A stretch of 64,000 nt of DNA, from positions 2,340,563 through 2,404,562 of the forward strand of contig LR990048.1 of the NCBI GenBank assembly GCA_905147135.1. Reading direction: 5' to 3'. Made by a program: the position numbers and the translations under genes. The notes below the pieces were generated by a model. It did no database searches and was not told where the DNA came from. It saw only the letters and a list, made by a program, of their open reading frames with translations. Of the stretch, positions 45,325 to 56,943 are shown piece by piece; position 1 is the stretch's first letter, and each line of letters opens with the position of its first letter. This DNA comes from Blastobasis lacticolella (taxonomy: Eukaryota > Arthropoda > Insecta > Lepidoptera > Blastobasidae).

Positions 45325-45445
45325 ATATGGCAGTTGCTTTACTGTAATCAGCTAATTACAGTAGAGCGACTGCCATCTGATCTCTGACCCTGTTAGGGGG
45401 CCAGAATGGATCACGGTTACACATTCAGTCGCTTGAATGTGCAAC
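45325..45445 (-). mobile_element. SINE A fragment with inverted duplication at its edge
   Basis: The main part is minus-strand body sequence. Its first 25 bp are mirrored: GGCAGTTGCTTTACTGTAAT at ~45,328 faces ATTACAGTAGAGCGACTGCC at ~45,354. Confidence 0.65.
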
Positions 45446-45619
45446 GATCAAACAATCCTCTTTTCTCTCTTAAGTTTTTCGCAATTTATGTTTGGCGATT
45501 GCGACCGGAGGTAGCGCCACCAAATTCTAATCAAGCATCCACTTCGCGCCCGGACCTCACGCTCATTAGAGCTTCGAATGTGATCCAATTACAATTCTTA
45601 CGAGCCATTAGTAAATTAG

Positions 45620-45795
45620 CGAACTCAGGGCAGAAGGCATGGAACGGTTTACTTACTACCTGTAGTGTACTAATGTTCCTCGTGCCTAGAGTGAATAGGC
45701 TGTTTCTTAACAGGCATCCTCCATGTTCGGTTGCATCGTCGACGGAAGAGTCGCTTACCGTCAGGTTACATGACGGTCAAATGCTTGTCGAATAA
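45620..45795 (+). pseudogene. Family E LINE C-terminus, degenerate
   Basis: The strand reads AWNGLLTT, then RVNRLFLNRH and the 3' UTR TTACCGTCAGGTTACATGACGG. It is frameshifted relative to the other copies. Confidence 0.6.
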
Positions 45796-46033
45796 ATCAT
45801 CGATAAACTACGACATTTGACCGGACCTTAGTAATAATTTATTTACCGCCACTCTCTAGTTGGCGAGTCGATAGTCGACTTGTTTCGATATTTTCGTCGG
45901 TAAGTCAGACGATTCTAAGAGTTGAACCTTCATAAAACACTTTGCAGACGATGTTATATTTTTTTGTGTTAGTTCGTGAGGCGTTATCTCGTTGCGGTAT
46001 AGTTAATCTAAGATTGCAATACGTTGATCACCA

Positions 46034-46374
46034 TAATCATCATCTTGGGATAAATGTACTGATTGTGCTCTCGCGCACAAGGGCCCAGGGTCCGCCTTGA
46101 CCGTGATCCAGGATTTGGCAGATCAAGTAATTAAAGCGGAGCGACTGCCATCTGACCTCCGTGACCCTGTTATCAGGGAAACCTGACCAGATTGGATCAT
46201 GGTTACACATTCAGTCACTTGAATGTGCAGGTTTTCACGATGTTTTCCGTCACCGTAAGAGCATCGGTTAGTATTCAACTAATGTACATAACTCAGAAAG
46301 AGTCATTAGTACATGGCCGCAGTGGGATACGAACCCGATATTTCTCTCGCTTACGAGCCAGCCACCGAGCCCTC
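46034..46374 (-). mobile_element. SINE A, full-length copy
   Basis: It is the best complete copy with intact order. On the minus strand there is a tRNA-like head (box-B-like GGGTTCGTATCCC at ~46,331), linker, body, and a GC-rich tail ending in (GAT)n at the left edge. Length is ~340 bp. Confidence 0.85.
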
Positions 46375-46814
46375 CTTGGAAAAGTCTCCTGTATCACAAG
46401 TACCTATGCTTTACACATTTATGATATTACAACGATTTCGACTTCGTTTCGTTTAAATATAGCCAGAGCAAATGTAATAAAAGTAAGTAAAAAGAGGAAG
46501 AGAACACAAAAAGCTCTTTCCGCCCTCCCAAACTTTCCTGTAAGCCCGTACACAAAGTTAGTATAACCTCATACTGTACTAGAAGTCTTGTATTAAGAGA
46601 AGAGCAACTTTATCAGGCACAAGGCGACAGTCTTGGCATTGTTTCTATATTGGCTTCGAAACTTGGAGCGCGCATTTACCTTCAGTGTAGTCATCTAGTA
46701 GCACCTAGCTTAGACAAACTTCCGGACTTGCAATCAGGCATGGCTACGGTTCTAGGTAGCAGTGTGGAGGTAATCTTACAAGTTAGAGCTATTTGTACTA
46801 TAAATGTTACGTAA
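46375..46814. other. No recognised feature
   Basis: No gene or repeat recognised. Confidence 0.4.
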
Positions 46815-47130
46815 AATTACAGGCATGAGGCATTTCATCTTAGTCCTCACAGTGACAACGCACCTGCGGTTTTTGCATTTTGTTACCTGCACCCTAAATG
46901 TAAGAATCGTAAATGTTATGGGCGACAGTTACCACTTACCATCAGAGGGCTTTACCATGAACTCTTATAGCAGGACCTTAACTGAATTGCTTTCGGTTTG
47001 ACCGAGACAAGCTTATGTGACACGTATAGCGCTGTCTCGTTCTAAGCAGGGCAGTTCTGTTTAGGTCCTGCTATAAGAGTTCATGGTAAGGCCCCTTGTG
47101 GCTTGTTTGCTCGCTTGTCACTGAGTAGCA
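46815..47130 (+). repeat. Repeat G copy interrupted by a MITE
   Basis: ACAGGCATGAGGCATTTCAT and GTTATGGGCGACAGTTACCA on the left, and GGCTTGTTTGCTCGCTTGTC on the right, belong to repeat G. Confidence 0.65.
46943..47098. mobile_element. MITE with 44-bp terminal inverted repeats, hAT-like ends
   Basis: Arms 46,947-46,990 and 47,051-47,094 match at 40 of 44 positions (core TTACCATGAACTCTTATAGC). Possible outer ends CAGAGGG / CCCCTTG are hAT-like. No 8-bp duplication could be confirmed, so the superfamily is uncertain. Confidence 0.75.
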
Positions 47131-47329
47131 TAAAAAAAAGAAAAAAAAACATGAGATATAGTTTTTTTTTTATTCATACACTCAATTCATAAAATATAAC
47201 AAAACTTAACTAACTAAAACTAGGTTAATCTAAAACAAAAAATAATTAAGAAACTCATCTAATAAACCGCTGCCAAGTGTAATGAAAACATAATACCAAT
47301 TTCTTTAGTGTTCTGTTTTCTTCTACTTA

Positions 47330-47470
47330 GTGACAAATGAGGACCTGATGGAAAACGGTTATTGTGTCCATAACATTTTTTATTCAGGTAGATACTTAGT
47401 TTTCAAGTAATAATAATGCAGAAACGCAGATGAGTTGTCGCTGGTCTATGCTCAGTCTCATGCCAGCAAT
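47330..47470 (-). repeat. Repeat G fragment
   Basis: GACCTGATGGAAAACGGTTA and CAGATGAGTTGTCGCTGGTC correspond, in reverse, to repeat G. Confidence 0.45.
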
Positions 47471-47879
47471 TGTGCTCGCTACCTAATCTTTCGAACTGGA
47501 ATACAACATTTGCAAACATTGGCAAAAATCGTTCCTTGATAAGAGAAATAGTTAAGCCAATGGTAATCTACCACTAGTAAAACGTGCTCAAAAATAAATA
47601 TTTACCCATTTACATCAAGGGTAAAACTTTACTCAAGATGGTAAGAACGAAAATTTAAAACTGGCGCTCTTAGTGGAACTTTCTGGTATTATTTAAAATA
47701 TTATCGCCAAGTGCTGCTACTTCACAAACAGCTAAGGAGCTAAAGTTAATCGCACACAAATCGGCTCGAAAACGCCACTCAATATATTATATTATTTTAT
47801 TCAGAATTTGCCTGCGATTTTTCTCCGTTAAATTCGATCAGTTTTGCGATATTTAATTTTAAATTAAACATCAACGTAA

Positions 47880-48255
47880 ATTATGTCAAATGTCCATGTT
47901 GTGGCTACTTCAGTGGAGGCACTCCACTTGAAGTTGTTGACGACTATACATAGCTAGGTCAAATAGTACAGCTAGGTAGGTCCAATTTCAAGAAAGAGGT
48001 CAATCGACGAATCCAACTCGGTTGGGGAGCGTTCGAAAAGATTCGCCATATATTTTCGTCCCAATTACCGCAGTGTCTCAAGACGAAGGTGTTGATCCAC
48101 CAATTGTGGTCAATGCATCATGGGTAGGACTCCCACAAGGTGGACCGACGATCTGGTAAAGATCATGTTTACCAGCTGGATGCGGAAGGCACAAGATCGG
48201 CCTTTGTGGAGGGAGATCTATGTCCAGCAGTGGGCGTCTTTCGGCTAATATGATG
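47880..48255 (+). pseudogene. RTE-clade reverse transcriptase C-terminus with internal deletion
   Basis: The plus strand reads LEVVDDYT-stop-LGQIVQLGRS, NFKKEVNRRIQLGWGAFEKI and RHIFSSQLPQCLKTKV, the thumb and C-terminal region of RTE-clade ORF2. It then jumps to a terminal block and ends CAGCAGTGGGCGTCTTTCGG CTAATATGATGAT. The middle of the C-terminal domain has been deleted. The end is homologous in form to the tail of element C. Confidence 0.75.
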
Positions 48256-48859
48256 ATATTGAATAACAAAAATTAAAGACGAAATTAAAGTTACCTAACA
48301 AATAATAAAGTAGGAGGTCCTTTTAAAGATTATGGGCCGTCCCTTTCTCACAAAACAAAGTTTACCGTGCATCCTACACCCTCTGTATCTAATAGTTATC
48401 AGGGCATTACAAATAACATATTTCGCTTGTTTTTAAATATTTTTAAAAAACGGCTTTCCGTTTCGTTTCGTTAAGCTAAAGTCTTTCATTAGAAGCAATA
48501 TAAATCAACATTCCTATTTTTAGTGGAAAATTCTTTGATAAGTCTAGCATGCCGCCGCAGCGATGCGGACACGTCAAGTGGCCGTTAACCTTAAAAGAAG
48601 CGACGGAAGAGGAAACTATTGCCGTGGCTTGGTCAACTTTTACTGGTATAAGCCTCTTACTAAACCCCTGTCTCGAATCTTTGCACTGAGCCGGGACAAG
48701 TTGGGTTTTTAAACGGTCTTTGTGTACCCGTTTTTGAGAAACTTGGGAAGGAAGAACAGCCGAGGTATTTTGTTACAATGACGTTTGCTAGTCCTGGGAC
48801 AAAGTTTGATGCCTTAGCAGGAACTGACGTTCAAAAAATAAATTTCGGTAAAATATGCA
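48256..48859. other. No recognised feature
   Basis: No gene or repeat recognised. Confidence 0.4.
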
Positions 48860-48990
48860 GGGTGAATGAATGAATGAAAATTCTTTATTGCTTCTACACA
48901 AATAATACATAGCAAAAAGAAAAGAAAGAAAAAGCAACCGGCGCCTATCGCAGACATCTTAACCCTGAATCCAAATAGGTTTTCTAAGTA
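48860..48990 (-). repeat. (TGAA)n and LINE 3' end pattern
   Basis: TGAATGAATGAATGAAAATT CTTTATTGCTTCTAC resembles the reverse of a LINE 3' UTR. A similar short piece lies at 57,223-57,252. Confidence 0.4.
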
Positions 48991-51537
48991 GTGCAATTAC
49001 TAACCTACTCTAGTTAGCCCAAATACGTACTTAAGTAATTTTTTTTTCACTTTTAATTTAATTTATACGAATTTGTTTTTAATTCCTACACCCTACATTA
49101 CGTTTCAGTTGTCTCGAAATTGAACAGAAAATTAAAACTCTTTTTGTAGCTGGAATCTAGTTATTTGATGACAAGTTAATGAAGAAATCGAATAAAACTG
49201 GCAGAAATACAAAGGGGAATCACAAATGTCAAGAACGTCGCGCCAAAAATAAGATGACAGAAAATATCGAGCGTCGCCGTCGTCAGCAAGCATTAGCATT
49301 TTCGTCAATTTAAAGCACCTTCGGGTCTTGTACGGTATTCTCTGTCTTTATCTGAACTTCACCATAAAGATGAAATGCTTTCTAGTATCAATTCTAAGAT
49401 TTCCAAGCGTGGGCAGGGCACATAGCTCGCAGAACAGATGGTCGATGGGACAGTAAAGTTCCCTACAGAATTAGAAAAAGCAAATGTTTAAAGTAAGTAA
49501 GTACATTACGTTAGCCTTTACGAGAAACGTGATAACATCCTATCCTATACCTAAGTTACAAACATGGTCATCAATACAAAATCAATGTAGGACGCTGTAG
49601 CTGGATGATCGATCGACACACCTGCCCGGAGTGAAGTCTAGTGAGCGATTAGATCCAGCGTTAGAGCACTTTATGCACTGAATCCAAACCGATCCCGATA
49701 ACACTCTAAGGCAGCAGATACTGTTATAAAATTAAACTGCTATCGTGCATGTGAGAAAAAAAATTATAGGAATACCCTTTTTTTATTGTAAACTAAAGTA
49801 TGACATGAAATTAAAGATCAAAAATGTAAACAAATGGGTTGCCACTATAAAAAAATAACCCAAGTGATGGACTATTAGAATCTTTGAAATATTAATTAAA
49901 ATTATTACAATCAAAGTGAAATAAAATCATATGAATATTTAACATTATTTTACTGAATTAAATAGGGAACAATCTTTTTCGTTGCGTTGCTATTTTAATA
50001 AAATATATGTAGTTTTCAATTATGCCTCTGGTAATGGTGAAAAATTCTAAACATTTGGTTCGTTGCTACAGTACATTATTGCAAAGGCCCGGAAAGTGAG
50101 TGATCGACCAACACCGAGACATTATATACTGCTTTTCTCAAATAATAATACATAAAATATTACAAGATTCAAATTGGCGACCACTTCTTTCTAATTGCAA
50201 AGCTCACTGTAAAGTATGCGTAAGTAATGCATAACCATTTGGTTTATAAAAACATTCAATAAAAAGGTTTTATACTCCTGTCTCTTTGACATTGACAATT
50301 GTGTGTTAACATTTTAAATATTTAATTTCTTCTGCAACTTTACATGCGTTACGTGGTAGTGGTTATAGTAAGACTAAATTCATTCAATATATGTAATAGG
50401 ACTACTGTACTTTAACACTACAGTAATAAAATAAACTTACAATACATACTCACGCTATCCTATAGGGGTAGGCAAAGACATCTAGTGTCACAAGCTACGA
50501 TCCTGACACCTCTCTTGCCTCTTCGACATTCATACATTACCCCGACTGACCATCAGAAATTAAGGATTTTTACAACTTTTCACAATTATTTTTTATTACA
50601 ACTTGTCGAATGCATCCTAAAGATCAATTAAAAGAACAAAATTTGTTAACAATCTGTACAATTGGCTACAATCGGCTCTTGAACCGTAGCAAAACGGCGA
50701 AACATTGTAACGCTCGCTATTGGGCAGAATGGTATAGTTCTAGCTAACGCGAGTTTTCTGGCTGGGTCTGAACTAGGTTTGGGATAACTCCGAACTCGTA
50801 CGTATTACATTACAAACCGTTTTAGCAAAAATCCAAGTAATCCGAGTTTGCCTATCACTATCTCTAATTTACTTCTGACAAGCCAACAAAACTTTAATTA
50901 TTTTATAAAAATTATCGTGTCACCGGCCAGTATTCATAACAAAAATACCAACCGTTAAAGTGACACGAATACAAAAATCTTTCAAAAGAACATTTCACAG
51001 TATATTAGAATAAATATTGAATAAATTGAACCGCCTATGTATGATACGGCGGGCAGTGTCTGTAGCGCGATGTAAACTACAAGCAGCGCCATCTCTCGTA
51101 TACGTTAACTAACTTTGCAACTAGGTATAGCGCTGTAGCACAGAATATCTATTGCTGTAGGCAAAGCTACCTTAAGGCACTAGAATAGGACCACGAGTAA
51201 AAATTATAATAGGACCACGATAAATCCGAACCGCATATTTAAAAAAAAATCTCTTTATGGCAACTTATGCCATGTTTTTTAGCTGTCATAGAGTGTCATT
51301 CATAAAAGTCATAACAAACAAATTGATTTCTGTAGGACTGTTTATTTTCGTAAGTTAAGAATAATATTATTTAATATTGGGCAAAACTATTATTAAGGAA
51401 GTGCGGAAGATAATATTCATCATGATTAATAATTTAGACAAAAGTTCAAGCTAATCGTGACCAAATAACTGAATGTTTACAAGAAGGACTGACAACGACT
51501 GACAAAGACAGATTATTGCCATATCCCGATTTTTCAT
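48991..51537. other. Mostly unrecognised AT-rich DNA
   Basis: One arm of MITE R lies at 49,800-49,895 (ATGAAATTAAAGATCAAAAA TG and TAACCCAAGTGATGGA). A 13-bp direct repeat AATAGGACCACGA occurs twice near 51,184-51,224. No gene was seen. Confidence 0.45.
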
Positions 51538-51540
51538 ATC

Positions 51541-51749
51541 TCATATCCAGATTTTTGGGCTCTTGCTGCACCACGTAGGCTATACCCTAGAGACCCTACA
51601 CGTGACCCCCGGGTGGTGCGAAAAGTGCAGATGAAATTGCTTGATGGTAGGGCCTCGGCCCGCATGGCTAGCGACCACCCACCGAGATGTGTCTGCATGG
51701 CGCTAAGCAGCCCATGGGCTGTGTTCCGTCAGAGTACTCCGTGAGCCAT
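51541..51749 (+). other. Open segment just upstream of the endonuclease
   Basis: About 60 codons in one frame (PDFWALAAPRRLYPRDPTRD, then KVQMKLLDGRAS) before a stop at ~51,742. It probably belongs to the same retroelement, but I do not recognise the domain. Confidence 0.3.
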
Positions 51750-51772
51750 TCCCCCTCGTCCGAGTGTTGTAA

Positions 51773-52423
51773 TGTGGGTATCCTGAAACACAAATATCAC
51801 CTCCGGCCGACACTTCCTATCTCCACTATCCTGGGTACAAGTTAGAACACAGGTTTCTTCCTTGCGCTGGTGTGTGCTTATTCGTCTTAGGTGATATCTG
51901 CTGCCGGCGTCTTGCCATTGAACAAAATGAAGAATCTGTTTTATGGGTGTGCGTGGAACAGCGATGTTCATCCCGTGTCTACGCATGCCTATACAACAGC
52001 CGTCACGGTGTAGGTGAGACAAATTGGTTTTTCGAGCACATTCAATGCGCTACCGACAAAGTTCTTGAGCGGTGTCCTTCCGCTGAGTTGGTAGTCTTAG
52101 GAGACTTTAATGGTCACCACACTGAGTGGCTAGGGTCAAGCCGTCGTACCAACGCTGCCGTGAGATCCGCCCACGAATTTGCTCTGTCCAATGGTCTCAA
52201 GCAACTGGTATTAGAACCCACCTACTTACCGGATGTTGTGGGCCGTGATCCTTCTTTGTTAGACCTTCTGCTGACTTCCCACCTAGACGGTTATCGGGTG
52301 TCCGTCGATGCTCCTCTGGGGACATCTGACTACTGCCTGGTCCGTTCTGAGGTGCCTCTTGCCTCGGGGCCCACTGAAAACCAGCGTTGTGGTTCGCGGC
52401 AAGCGGCCACAACATTATGCTGA
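51773..52423 (+). pseudogene. LINE ORF2 endonuclease domain, orphan fragment
   Basis: An open frame of ~215 codons, preceded by a stop at 51,770, reads PETQISPPADTSYLH, CCRRLAIEQNEESVLWV, VVLGDFNGHHTEWLG, SLLDLLLT and LGTSDYCLV. These are the ordered blocks of an AP-like (EEP) endonuclease of a LINE, including the catalytic GDFN. The SDH motif is SDY here, so the catalytic His is lost. The start of the domain and the whole reverse transcriptase are absent. A 3' UTR with (TTTC)n follows at 52,490-52,590, so ~2 kb of ORF2 is deleted. Confidence 0.75.
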
Positions 52424-52489
52424 GGAGGGTCCATTTACGCTGGATGCTCACGAAAAATGCCACTGGGAACCCTATAATTGTCTCCGTGT

Positions 52490-52592
52490 TTTATGTACTA
52501 TTTTTTTTGTGTTAAGTGTAAATTATTATGTCGTGGCGTCCTTTGTAATAAATATTTTCTTTCTTTCTTTCCTTCTTTCTTTCTTGCTATAC
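52490..52592 (+). repeat. LINE 3' end with (TTTC)n
   Basis: TATGTCGTGGCGTCCTTTGT AATAAATATTTTC is followed by TTTC repeats. It matches the reverse complement of 53,035-53,100, so the same 3' end occurs twice in opposite orientation. Confidence 0.65.
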
Positions 52593-52599
52593 CTAACGG

Positions 52600-53025
52600 G
52601 CTCGCTCCAGTGGGTCACGCAAGGTATGACACGACTGGGATGGATTGCGAGAATTCTTCGCGTCGTACCCGCGAACACAGCTTTGCTTTTACTCAAATGA
52701 CACCAACACCTGTGCTGCCGCTGTAGCTGATGTCATACTACAGGGAATGTAATGTTTTATCCCATCCTCTGTAGTCCGCCTCGGCGGCAAGATCCCTGGT
52801 ACGATAGGCCTAGTGCTGAGGCAACTCGCCTCAATTAGGATGCTTTTCGTGCCTGAACAGTGGCTCGGGCCCACAAGGACCCCAACACCCACAATTTGAG
52901 GGAAAGTATAATGCTGTATCGAGGTCTACAAGGAGGATAATGGCTGGAACAAAATTCAAATTCATCGGTGGAATTCGGGAGAGAATAATCAGCTACCCAT
53001 CTGGGAGTCGTGCTTTTTGGTATCT
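52600..53025 (+). pseudogene. LINE ORF2 linker between endonuclease and RT, fragment
   Basis: The translation contains, with frame changes, NLRGKYNAVSR-like and AGTKFKFIGGIRERIISYPS followed by GSRAFW (52,940-53,025). This fits the region between endonuclease and reverse transcriptase of the same LINE type. It stops at a junction with an inverted 3' end. Confidence 0.55.
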
Positions 53026-53027
53026 CT

Positions 53028-53290
53028 CTAAAGAAAGAAGAAAGAAAGAAAAGAAAATACATTTATTACACATAGCACACCACGACACAATAACAGTCAC
53101 AATTACATACAAAGGACACATTAACATTTAAAATATCTTAATTAAGACAATATGTAGTCTCCCATGACACTGTCGGTGCCGCAGCGGCTAGCGCAAATGG
53201 TACCCACTCAGCATGTGCTGTGAGGCGCAAGAAACGACTCACAGCGCTGGTATTCTGTGGGCCCATTGTTTGGGTACGTCACGGGCGTTA
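53028..53290 (-). repeat. LINE 3' UTR, inverted relative to its neighbour
   Basis: A (GAAA)n tract at 53,030-53,055 begins a minus-strand copy of the 3' end seen at 52,490-52,592. It extends further into the 3' UTR (…GTGCCGCAGCGGCTAGCGC…). Confidence 0.6.
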
Positions 53291-53338
53291 TACTACCTAG
53301 ATAACAATAAATAAATACACAAAAACAAATAAAAAACA

Positions 53339-53660
53339 TGTAGGTATAGTAGATTAAACAGCACGGCACATCTGCTGGTCGTTACGCAATCCACCCGTTC
53401 CTGCGGCCTCGCTATGCCATGGTGCTGGCGGCGGGGCAGGCTGGGAGGGGACGCCGTCTCGCCCCGCACCCCGCCCAGCTTACCCAGCCACCACCCGCTG
53501 CCTAGACGCAACTAGATCCCACCCAGCCCAGCCAGTCTCCGCCTACTCGCCGGCGCATACGCATCTATCCGGATATGACGTAGGCCCAACTCACGTGGTT
53601 ACGGAAAGCCGGGTCGGGTCGCGACAAATAAAGCAACAATAAATCAACTATAGTGCTACA
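53339..53660 (+). mobile_element. Possible solo LTR, 322 bp
   Basis: It begins TGTAGGTATAG and ends CTATAGTGCTACA, short inverted ends of the TG…CA type, with AATAAA signals near 53,625-53,643 and a GC-rich middle. No target duplication, primer-binding site or second LTR was found. Confidence 0.3.
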
Positions 53661-54608
53661 CGCAGTGAACCTAATGTTTTGGTTATGGTGCCAGTGCTTA
53701 TTACCCAAATTTTAACCCAATCCGAGTACCACTAACAAGTATAACGAGTGAAATGTGCCATACGGAACGGCTTGCTACCGACACCACGTGTCTGCATACC
53801 TGATGGTAAGTAATTATACAGGGTGTTTCATAATACATGTATAAAGCCGTGAACTGGATGGAGTGCTAAACGTATTAAAACGATAGGTAGAATTATTTTT
53901 TTCGTGCGTGGAATAGTAAGCGAGAAAATGACTATCGAACTTTTTCCTTTTCAATGTCGATAATCGACATTTTGAAAACGAAAGACCGCATCTCTAGAAA
54001 TCAGTTGTAAAAGGTCACTCAAGTTCATAGTACTAGGCGCAATGGGATATTAAGGAGATATAAATTAGCCGTTTTGTATTTTTTGGTTTGAGGGTTCTGT
54101 ACAAAAAAATATTGTAATTTTAATTTAATAGGTTCCTTCATAGTTTTTTCGAAAGTGCACCACCACCTAACTAATAGCAAAGTAGTCTAATTCAAATTAC
54201 TGTGGCATATTAATGTAGCAAACTCTAATTAATGTAGCATATTTGTCTTTATAAGTTTGCTTTCTCATGTCATGCCTGTCAGTCATGTTTCAGTGTCGCA
54301 AAGGTAATCGTACCTATCTGCTATGAGATTTTTCAGTTACTACACACACATATTTTTGTATTAAATAAAACAAATAAAATACCTTATTGTAATGAATGAA
54401 ACATAAATAAAACAAAGACAGTAGAGAGTGGAGTTTAAGACAGAACCCTCCACTAATGTGGGGAAGGCTTAAACTCTCAGAGGACTGTTATGTTAAAATC
54501 CGTACGATTTCACGAATATTTCTCATCAACAAAAATTAACTAAATGAATCTTAGTTGACGGAGCTATACCTGTAAATATCCCATGCTTCACCCAGTTGGG
54601 AACCTAGG

Positions 54609-56327
54609 CAGGGGCGCAACAACCGCCGTATCAGCCGTATCAATGATACGGGATCCCAAATCGTTTGTAAGCAAAAATACGTACTGTTATCCTCAATTTC
54701 AGTTAAACACTATTTCCCGGAAAAAAAAAATTCTTTAGTGATTTTCAGACCAGGGTCGGGGCCCCCTCCGCCAAAGATGCAAATGAAATCAAGTGATACA
54801 ATCCGTTTTCGTTCCCCTTTCGCTTAGAGATAATTAACATTTTTAATAAAAAACAACAACTTAGAGCCCCTCACGCGCACTCACTCATTACTTCATTGAA
54901 ATTGTGTAAAAATGCACCTATAGCAAAAATGAGAAAAATCTTGATCTCATGTACAACATATTCAGCACTATCGGTGAGATCATAAGATTTAAAAAACTCC
55001 TTACACTGTTCATTGCTCAACGGGTCAGATGGACCTGGCTCATAATAAAATCGTTTTGGCCCACACGATTTTCGAATTTGACTGTTTTTAAGTTAATCGT
55101 GAAAACTTTATAGCCAAAATGTCAGAAATAGAGCTCGCACGCTCATTAATTAATTGTTTGCGAAGTTAATTTTATTATAAACCAGATGTCAGAAATGTCT
55201 ACATCGTATGTCGTCGTATGTCGTATCGTCCATTTACTGATTTTATGTTATTCGCGCAAGTATTCTGAAGGGGTAGTTTGTGAAACTATCGAGCTCGCTA
55301 CGCTCGCTTATTCAACAAATTATGACATTTTTATATTTATCATGCAAGGTTTTAATATACCAAAGTCAAGGGCCAATTTACAAAAATTCCGATGTCCACC
55401 CCGGCCTTTAAGGAGATTCTTGTCATACAAACTACCAACATAAAACATTAACAAATTATACACCTAAATCTTCCTCAATAGACAAAGTAATTCCACTTTG
55501 TCAATTGGTGAAAACCGCATGAAAATCCGTTCAGTAGTTTTTGAGTTTATCGCGAACAGGCAGACAGACGCGGTGTGGAACTTTCTTTCATACATATGTT
55601 ATTCTTACTATTAAGGTGATTCAACGCCCATACTAAATTTCTCTCGATATTCTTTCATTTGTTTGAGTGTTTAGTGATTGTATTATGATTTCTACTCTTA
55701 GTAAATGTATTCAATGGTGCGCAAAGTGGTTTTCTTTTCAAAAGCAGTTAAATCGAAAAAAGCACAAATCGCCGCTTGATAGCGTTGTTTTGTGATTTAA
55801 TTATTTTTCTTTTTCATTGCTTTGTTTTACATTATTAACATGTAGAAATCTATTTCGCGCACAATTGAACATATTTTCTAATAGCCAATTGCACAAAAAC
55901 GTTACATAAAAATTGTATGAAAATCGTACCGCCTTAACACGCGAATGGCTTGGATTTAAGTTACTCATTAGCATCCCTTGTAGCCGTGTGGTAACTGGTA
56001 GAGTAGAATAGCACCAACCCCTTACACTCGTGGGTGTCGTACAAGGCGAATAACGTTTAGAGGCAAAATATCTAGTCTCCATAAACTGGAAAATGGGCAG
56101 CAGCGTTTTTCATTGTTATGTTTGCAACACTGCGATCTCCAACCCGCCTGCCAAGCGTGGAGATTATGACAATAACCTCCCCTTTTGCGGGAGAGGCCCA
56201 AAGTCCTGTAGTGGACTGTTATGGGCTGTGATGATGATGATGATGATCCCTTGTAGTTGGGGGTACTAACTATGGGGCCCCAGACAGCTATTGATACGGG
56301 GCCCCTGGAAGGCAAGCAACGCCACTG
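54609..56327. mobile_element. hAT transposon, 1.7 kb, non-autonomous or decayed
   Basis: The ends are CAGGGGCGCAAC and GCAACGCCACTG (imperfect inverted repeats). Perfect 8-bp flanks AACCTAGG lie at 54,601-54,608 and 56,328-56,335. A minus-strand open segment at ~54,870-55,045 (EPGPSDPLSNEQCKEFF…) may be transposase-derived but is not recognised. Element C is inserted at 55,984-56,245. Confidence 0.8.
55984..56245 (+). mobile_element. Element C with 11-bp TSD, inside the hAT element
   Basis: ATCCCTTGTAG occurs at 55,973-55,983 and 56,246-56,256. The element begins CCGTGTGGTAAC and ends in GATGATGATGATG. It aligns along its length with 3764-4020. Confidence 0.85.
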
Positions 56328-56578
56328 AACCTAGGTCACCTAGGTGAAACACGGACCCAAACACAATTTTAGTAATTACTGTCTGTACAAATTACCCGAT
56401 AAAATAGTGGTAAGCAAATGTATTCCATCACCGACATCATAAGGATTATTATTAGTCCACTGTTGGACTTGTTTGAGCCTCACTTTATTAAATAAACACA
56501 ATCAACATTACGGTGCATCTACCAGGAGAACATAAGAGGCGAAATAAGTACGACCCCTAACACGCGGATCCCTAAAGC

Positions 56579-56935
56579 CAGTGTTACCAGCAGTAGTTTC
56601 CAAAAAAGTACGTCTGGGCTCTTAAAATAGTACGAAAATGGCTAAAAAGTTACGATTTCTTCTTATTATCTTCTATATTTTATCGACCTTGGGGGGGGGG
56701 GATGATTTTTAGTCAATTAATGACGTTATTTTGTTGCCGGTGGCGAAACCTTTCCTTCCCATTATTTTTGGTGAAATTGTGAATTTGAAAGGTGAAGTGA
56801 CTACCCCCCTCAGCTAAATTCAGCATTTTGTAAAAACGTACTAAATAGTACGATGTGGAGCAAAGTACGCTTAAGGTACGACAGTCGGCCAAATAGTACG
56901 TAAATCGTACTAAAAGGTACGATCTGGCAACGCTG
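56579..56935. mobile_element. hAT-like MITE, 357 bp
   Basis: The ends CAGTGTTACCAG and CTGGCAACGCTG are inverted repeats with two mismatches. Perfect 8-bp flanks CCTAAAGC lie at 56,571-56,578 and 56,936-56,943. The interior has repeated AGTACG motifs on both strands and a run of 11 G at 56,691-56,701. Confidence 0.85.
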
Positions 56936-56943
56936 CCTAAAGC

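Noticed and set aside
45406..45795. 129-codon open frame
   Set aside because: Composed of a SINE A piece followed by a family E LINE end; not a host gene.
46192..46566. 124-codon open frame
   Set aside because: Begins in antisense SINE A and runs into unrelated DNA.
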